Positions 60,280 to 64,000 of a DNA stretch of 64,000 nucleotides are shown here, in pieces. The stretch's first letter is position 1. Every line of letters starts with the position of its first letter. The position numbers and the translations under genes are program-made. This DNA comes from Meiothermus sp. (GTDB lineage Bacteria; Deinococcota; Deinococci; Deinococcales; Thermaceae), in NCBI RefSeq assembly GCF_026004055.1, contig NZ_BPIJ01000001.1, positions 806,001-870,000 of the forward strand, in the 5' to 3' direction. The notes beneath the pieces were generated by a model. That model had not been told where the DNA came from. It ran no database searches and saw nothing but the letters and a program-made list of their open reading frames with translations.

Positions 60280-60331
60280 TCAAAAGGCAACAAACCATTG
60301 ACTATCGACTCTCGACTATGAACCATTGACC
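60280..60331. repeat. Degenerate tandem of CCATTGACTATCGACT-like units
   Basis: The fmt-def gap reads as a run of near-repeats: CCATTGACTATCGACTCTCG, then ACTATGAACCATTGACC. Similar words occur in the dctM-pxpA gap (about 47496-47566, inverted). Likely simple decayed repeats. Confidence 0.4.
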
Positions 60332-60934
60332 CTACCTGGCCTGCCCCAACCGTGCAGCCTCCTCGCGCAAGAACGCCCTGGCCTGCCGCTGGAAGTCGGC
60401 CAGGTCTTCGCGGTGTTCCTCGAGGAACTTTTGCTTGTCGGCAAAGTTCATCCGCTGGAAGAAGAGGATGCCGTCGAGGTGGTCAATCTCGTGCTGCAGC
60501 ACCACCGCCAGGTAGCCCTCGGCCTCGAGCGTCTTCTTTTCACCTTTTTCGTTCTGGTACTCCACCCGCACCCTAAGGTCGCGCTGGGCCCCTTCGGCGT
60601 AGAGACCGGGCAGGGATAAGCAGCCCTCGAGGATGGACTGCCGCCCCTCGCGATAGGTGATGACCGGGTTCGCCATCACGTAAAGCTCTTTGACGCGGGT
60701 CTTGAGGGGGGCTTCGGGGCCTTCTTCCTCCTCTTCTTCCTGGTACTCCGCGGCCACAAAGAGCCGCTGGCTGATACCGACCTGAGGGGCCGCGAGCCCC
60801 ACCCCTCGGGCCTCGAACATGGTCTCGAGCATGTCTTGGGCCAGCTCGGGAATACCGCTAAAATCCTGCACCGGCAGGGCTTTTTTCTTCAAAACCGGGT
60901 CGCCATACAGGCGGATGGGAAGAATCTGGGCCAT
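60332..60934 (-). CDS. def: Peptide deformylase
   Basis: Removes the formyl group from new proteins. The 200-residue protein has all three metal-site motifs: GVGLAAPQVGISQRLFVA (GxGLAAPQ), ILEGCLSLPGLYAE (EGCLS) and VVLQHEIDHLDGILF (HExDH). An acidic insert (YQEEEEEEGPEAPLKTRV) lies between the first two motifs. A C-terminal helical tail (EEHREDLADFQRQARAFLRE) is longer than in E. coli. ATG 60934; just upstream of fmt. Confidence 0.97.
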   Translation of the reverse strand: MAQILPIRLYGDPVLKKKALPVQDFSGIPELAQDMLETMFEARGVGLAAPQVGISQRLFVAAEYQEEEEEEGPEAPLKTRVKELYVMANPVITYREGRQSILEGCLSLPGLYAEGAQRDLRVRVEYQNEKGEKKTLEAEGYLAVVLQHEIDHLDGILFFQRMNFADKQKFLEEHREDLADFQRQARAFLREEAARLGQAR

Positions 60935-60953
60935 CTGGAATATTGTCTATGGT

Positions 60954-61835
60954 CTAGGGGCGGTTGTCTATCAGGACTTTCCCCAGGGTATTCACGATGA
61001 TCACCCCGGCCAGAGCAATTCCACCGCCTACCAGGGCCAGCAGCCCCGGCACCTCTCCCAGCCAGAGATAGGCAATCAGGGTGGCGATGACCGGCGAAAC
61101 ATACAGAAAACTGGTCACCTGCGAGGCGGGGGCGCGGCTCAGGGCGTAGTTCCAGGTCAGGTAGGAAAGCCCTCCCGGCACCACCCCCAGGTACACCACG
61201 CTCCAGGTGGCCTGGGCCGAGGCGGTTCGCACCTCCTGCCAAAGCCCCGGCCAGAACACCAGCAGGGGCAACGTCCCGGCCCAGATGGTGTAGGCGGTGA
61301 AGTGGAGGGGGTTGTATTTTTTCACCAGGTTGCGCTGAAACACGAAGTAGACCGAGGTGACGAAGGCCGCCAGCACAATCAGTAAAGCACCGGGCTCGAG
61401 CGCAAAGCTGCCAGGATGGTTGCCCACCGCAATCAGGGCCACGCCCGCGAAGGCCACCCCGATGCCCAGCCAGCCCCAGGCCGAAAGCCGCTCACGCAGA
61501 AAGAAATAGGACATCAGGGCCACAAACACCGGCCCCACCGCAACCAGGAGAGCGGCAGGCCCGGCTTTTACCGTCACCTGACCAAAATTGAGGGCGGTGT
61601 GGTAGGTGGTAATGCCCAGAAACCCCAGGCCAAAGAGGGCCGGCCAGTCCCGGCGCTCGGGCAGGGGCATCCGCACCCACAGGGCGTAGACCGCCATCGT
61701 GGCCGAGGCCACCAGAAAGCGCAGCAGGGTGAGGTGGGCCGGGCTATAGTCCAAAAGCCCCGCGCGAATCCCGGCAAAGGCCGAGGCCCAGGGCAGGATG
61801 GTGAGGGCGATGGCCAGCAACACTCGAGAATCCAC
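60954..61835 (-). CDS. EamA/DMT-superfamily transporter
   Basis: GTG 61835 gives 293 residues with ten membrane helices in two EamA repeats (IALTILPWASAFAGIRAGLL in the first; YLGVVPGGLSYLTWNYALSR and PVIATLIAYLWLGEVPGLLA in the second). The frame is open to 61883, but a TACTAT box 6 bases before the GTG supports this start. It belongs to the RhaT/YdcZ-like exporter group of small-molecule carriers; substrate unknown. It lies 19 bp from def on the same strand. Confidence 0.85.
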   Translation of the reverse strand: MDSRVLLAIALTILPWASAFAGIRAGLLDYSPAHLTLLRFLVASATMAVYALWVRMPLPERRDWPALFGLGFLGITTYHTALNFGQVTVKAGPAALLVAVGPVFVALMSYFFLRERLSAWGWLGIGVAFAGVALIAVGNHPGSFALEPGALLIVLAAFVTSVYFVFQRNLVKKYNPLHFTAYTIWAGTLPLLVFWPGLWQEVRTASAQATWSVVYLGVVPGGLSYLTWNYALSRAPASQVTSFLYVSPVIATLIAYLWLGEVPGLLALVGGGIALAGVIIVNTLGKVLIDNRP

Positions 61836-61841
61836 CGGGGG

Positions 61842-61847
61842 ATAGTA
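61842..61847 (-). promoter_or_regulatory. -10-like TACTAT before the EamA gene
   Basis: TACTAT stands 6 bases before GTG 61835 with no ribosome site between, matching the leaderless pattern. Confidence 0.45.
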
Positions 61848-61886
61848 GCATAAGGCTATACAAAGACACCACCGAGGGCCCATGGC

Positions 61887-62792
61887 CTAGGGCTTTAGAG
61901 GAATCCGCTGGCTGTAGTTCACGCTGTTACCCTGGCGAATACCCAGCCACAGGGCTTCTAGCGTACCGGGGAGAACGAGCTCGAGGCGCACCGGCCCGGA
62001 AACGTTCTGCCAGAAACGCGGCTGGGCCCCTACGGCCAGGGTGTAGTTCCCGGCGGGCAGACCAAGGGAGATTTGCCGGCCCGGCACCAGGCTTTGCTCG
62101 AGGGTGGTTTCCAGGCGCAGCCCCCGCTCGCCGTTGCGGGTGGCCCACCAGGTCTGCCCGTCAAACACCGCAAAGCTCACCTCGGCTTTGGGGGGAAGCT
62201 CGAGGCGGGCCTGGATGGGCGGATCCAGTCGGGCGTAGAGGTTGTTGCCCACAAACACTCCTACCGTGCCGGGAGCCGTGCCGGAAAGCACCAGTACCGT
62301 GCGCTCGGCCTGGACGGGGAGAAGCCGCACCTGAGGGTCAAAGGGCCGCCCGATGAAGTTCTGTACGACCATCACCCTGCGCCCCTCACGCACCAGCGCC
62401 ACCCCCAGGTGGGTGAACTCGGGCTTGAGCAGGTTGGCCCGATGTCCAGGACTGTTCATCCAGCCCGTAAGCGCCCGCCGGGGAATTTCTGGGTCGGGGT
62501 AGCCCTCAAAGCTGGCCAGGTTCTCCCCTACCGTGACCTCGAGCACCCCGGCGTCCCGCAGCCGCTCGGCAGCCCCCAGGCCGTCGGGGTTCTGGTGGGC
62601 AAAAAAGTTGCGCCGGAGCATGTCCTGCGCGTGGCCCAGGGCCGCTTTGTAGGCCAGCGCATCCCACTGCAAGGGTCGCAGCCCGCGCTCGGTGCGCACC
62701 TGGTTGGTGCGCTGCAGCACCTCGAGCTCCAGGGCGCTTTGGCCTAAGGCCCCACCCCAAGCCAGAGCCAAGAGCAAAAACCACACCTTCAC
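61887..62792 (-). CDS. Secreted CAP/SCP-domain protein
   Basis: GTG 62792 starts a signal peptide (KVWFLLLALAWGGALGQ); it has a TATTAT box 6 bases upstream and gives 301 residues. ATG 62819 is an alternative. The CAP domain follows: VLQRTNQVRTERGLRPLQWD, YKAALGHAQDMLRRNFFAHQ, VGENLASFEGYPDPE, and TGWMNSPGHRANLLKPEFTH (the W-x-x-S-x-G-H-R-x-x-L signature). A C-terminal beta-rich domain (~160-301) of unknown type follows. Bacterial CAP proteins are often cell-wall or spore-coat associated; the role here is not known. Confidence 0.9.
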   Translation of the reverse strand: MKVWFLLLALAWGGALGQSALELEVLQRTNQVRTERGLRPLQWDALAYKAALGHAQDMLRRNFFAHQNPDGLGAAERLRDAGVLEVTVGENLASFEGYPDPEIPRRALTGWMNSPGHRANLLKPEFTHLGVALVREGRRVMVVQNFIGRPFDPQVRLLPVQAERTVLVLSGTAPGTVGVFVGNNLYARLDPPIQARLELPPKAEVSFAVFDGQTWWATRNGERGLRLETTLEQSLVPGRQISLGLPAGNYTLAVGAQPRFWQNVSGPVRLELVLPGTLEALWLGIRQGNSVNYSQRIPLKP

Positions 62793-62798
62793 CCTTTG

Positions 62799-62804
62799 AT
62801 AATA
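62799..62804 (-). promoter_or_regulatory. -10-like TATTAT before the CAP gene
   Basis: TATTAT, 6 bases (CAAAGG), then GTG 62792. The same TANNNT-N6-start spacing is seen at 7705, 9540 and 61842. Confidence 0.5.
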
Positions 62805-62871
62805 GAGCCATCGGCCCATGGGGCGGGTGTATATTCCCTGATACCAGATACCAGGCCTTACCCTAACTCTA

Positions 62872-64000
62872 TCAGGCAGGCACCAGCGCGTAGATGAAGC
62901 TCTTGCTAAAAGGCTTCTCCTCCAGTAGCCCGTTGACATCGGCCAGCGTAACCGCCTCGACCTTGCGGGCTATCTCACTCAGGGGCGCGTAGGTTTGGTT
63001 ATATACGTAGTGAATGCCCACGCTCATCAGGCGCTGCATGGGGGTCTCACCGGCAAACACCAAAGCGGTCGCGAGCTTGTTTTTGGCCCGCTCGAGCTCG
63101 TCCTGGCGCACCCCTTCGCGCTCGAGGCGGGCCAACTCCTCGCGCAAGACGGCCTTAACTGCCTCTTCGTTGGCCGGGTCGGTCTGGGCATAGACGTAAA
63201 AAACCCCGGCCCGGTCGGCCTCGTCTACCCCGGCGCTTACCGACTCCACCAGGCCTTTGTCGGTCAGGGCCCAGTAAAGCCGGCTGTTGCCCTCCTCTCC
63301 CAGAATGCTGGCCAGGATGTTGGCCGCGTAGCGGCGCGGGTCTTGGGCCGAAACCCCCGGTGCAAACAAGGCCAGGTAGGTCTGGGTGGCCTTGGCATAG
63401 GGCTCGCGCAGCTCGCCCTCGGCGGGACTGAGCGGTGGGTAGACCCTTTCGGCCCGGCCTTTAGGCCAGGCGGCGGTGAGTTCCTGGATTTGTTCCAGGG
63501 TGCGCTCCCAGTCGACCCGCCCCGCCATGACCAGCACCAGGTTGGCCGGGGCGTAGCGCTGGGCCTGATAAGCGGCCATCTGCTCGCGGGTGAGGGCTGT
63601 GATCGAAGCGGTGGTACCCAGCACGCTATGGCCCAACGGATGCCCGGCAAAATAGTGCGCCCGCCCCCAGTCAAAAAGCATGATATTGGGCCGGTCTTGG
63701 TAGAGGGCAATTTCTTCCAAAATCACTTGTTTCTCGGTGTCGAAATCTTCCTGGCGCAAAGCGGGGCGCATCAGGTCAGTCCAGAGCTCCAGGAGCCGGG
63801 GGGCAAACTCGGGCAGCACAGCCCCGTAGTAAACGGTGTTCTCCTCCGAGGTATAGGCGTTGTACTGAGCCCCCATCTGGTCGAACTCGAGGTTCACCCC
63901 CAGGGCGTCCCGCTTCTCGGAACCCTTGAAGAGCATGTGCTCTAAAAAGTGCGACACCCCGGCAATCTCGGGGGTCTCGTCGCGGCTTCCGGTCTTGCAA
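62872..64000 (-). CDS. M16 zinc peptidase, 5' truncated by the window edge
   Basis: The frame runs off the right edge: about 375 residues are seen, with TPEIAGVSHFLEHMLFKGSE holding the inverted zinc motif H-x-x-E-H (HFLEH), and the third ligand expected in EKQVILEEIALYQDRPNIML. The second half has the partner-domain pattern (LFAPGVSAQDPRRYAANILA, LGEEGNSRLYWALTDKGLV). M16 (pitrilysin/processing-peptidase) enzymes degrade short peptides or mature exported ones. The usual first ~60 residues and the start lie beyond 64000. Confidence 0.92.
   Translation of the reverse strand, partial: CKTGSRDETPEIAGVSHFLEHMLFKGSEKRDALGVNLEFDQMGAQYNAYTSEENTVYYGAVLPEFAPRLLELWTDLMRPALRQEDFDTEKQVILEEIALYQDRPNIMLFDWGRAHYFAGHPLGHSVLGTTASITALTREQMAAYQAQRYAPANLVLVMAGRVDWERTLEQIQELTAAWPKGRAERVYPPLSPAEGELREPYAKATQTYLALFAPGVSAQDPRRYAANILASILGEEGNSRLYWALTDKGLVESVSAGVDEADRAGVFYVYAQTDPANEEAVKAVLREELARLEREGVRQDELERAKNKLATALVFAGETPMQRLMSVGIHYVYNQTYAPLSEIARKVEAVTLADVNGLLEEKPFSKSFIYALVPA

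Overview
The window reads as chromosome of a Thermales bacterium, most likely Meiothermus. It is GC-rich, its DnaE matches the Thermus type from the PHP domain to the C-terminal VPF, SecA has no C-terminal zinc motif, and the hexamer CTCGAG is unusually common. There is no rRNA, tRNA, CRISPR array, intact insertion sequence or prophage. The one stable RNA gene seen is RNase P RNA.

Layout. 1-8.4 kb: 3' end of tyrA, a DUF1648 membrane protein, two tandem metallophosphoesterases, secA, a secreted protein, tsaD and a pRiA4b ORF-3-like gene. 8.6-13.9 kb: moxR, an orphan molybdenum-hydroxylase large subunit, and the tryptophan-degradation pair kynU-kynA. 13.9-21.6 kb: dnaE, a small unknown gene behind a near-consensus promoter, a family 4 uracil-DNA glycosylase, an EamA transporter and purH. 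21.6-23.8 kb: a repeat-rich stretch holding a yqeY-like gene, rnpB with its terminator, and a control region with helically phased MraZ boxes.

23.8-39.3 kb is the division and cell wall (dcw) cluster: mraZ-rsmH-ftsL-ftsI-murF-lipoprotein-mraY-murD-ftsW-murG-murC-murB-ftsQ-ftsA-ftsZ, then ruvC. Most genes overlap by 4-8 bases. Where they do not, tiny ORFs bridge or nearly bridge the gap, starting on the upstream stop and, in three of four cases, ending on the next start codon. murE is not in the cluster. After it come a predicted outer-membrane barrel protein, a lipoprotein and a DUF454 protein, then a second repeat-rich gap.

42.3-51.3 kb: a methyltransferase-TPR-DUF2325-like fusion protein, then an apparent operon iclR-dctPQM-pxpA-pxpBC that plausibly imports and hydrolyses 5-oxoproline under an IclR regulator with a palindrome at its own start. 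51.7-59.3 kb: an AddB-like protein with an apparently dead nuclease motif and a 72-bp in-frame tandem repeat, a small secreted protein, a UvrD-like helicase, and a soluble Ser/Thr kinase fused to a PQQ-type propeller (the architecture of Deinococcus RqkA). 59.3-64 kb: fmt, def, an EamA transporter, a secreted CAP-domain protein and a truncated M16 peptidase gene.

The most novel-looking signals are the bridging micro-ORFs in the dcw operon, a dispersed ~100-bp repeat whose two copies conserve a hairpin through compensatory changes, the methyltransferase-TPR-DUF2325 fusion, and the kinase-propeller protein beside recombination helicases. Several genes carry a TANNNT box 5-6 bases before the start codon, suggesting leaderless transcripts.
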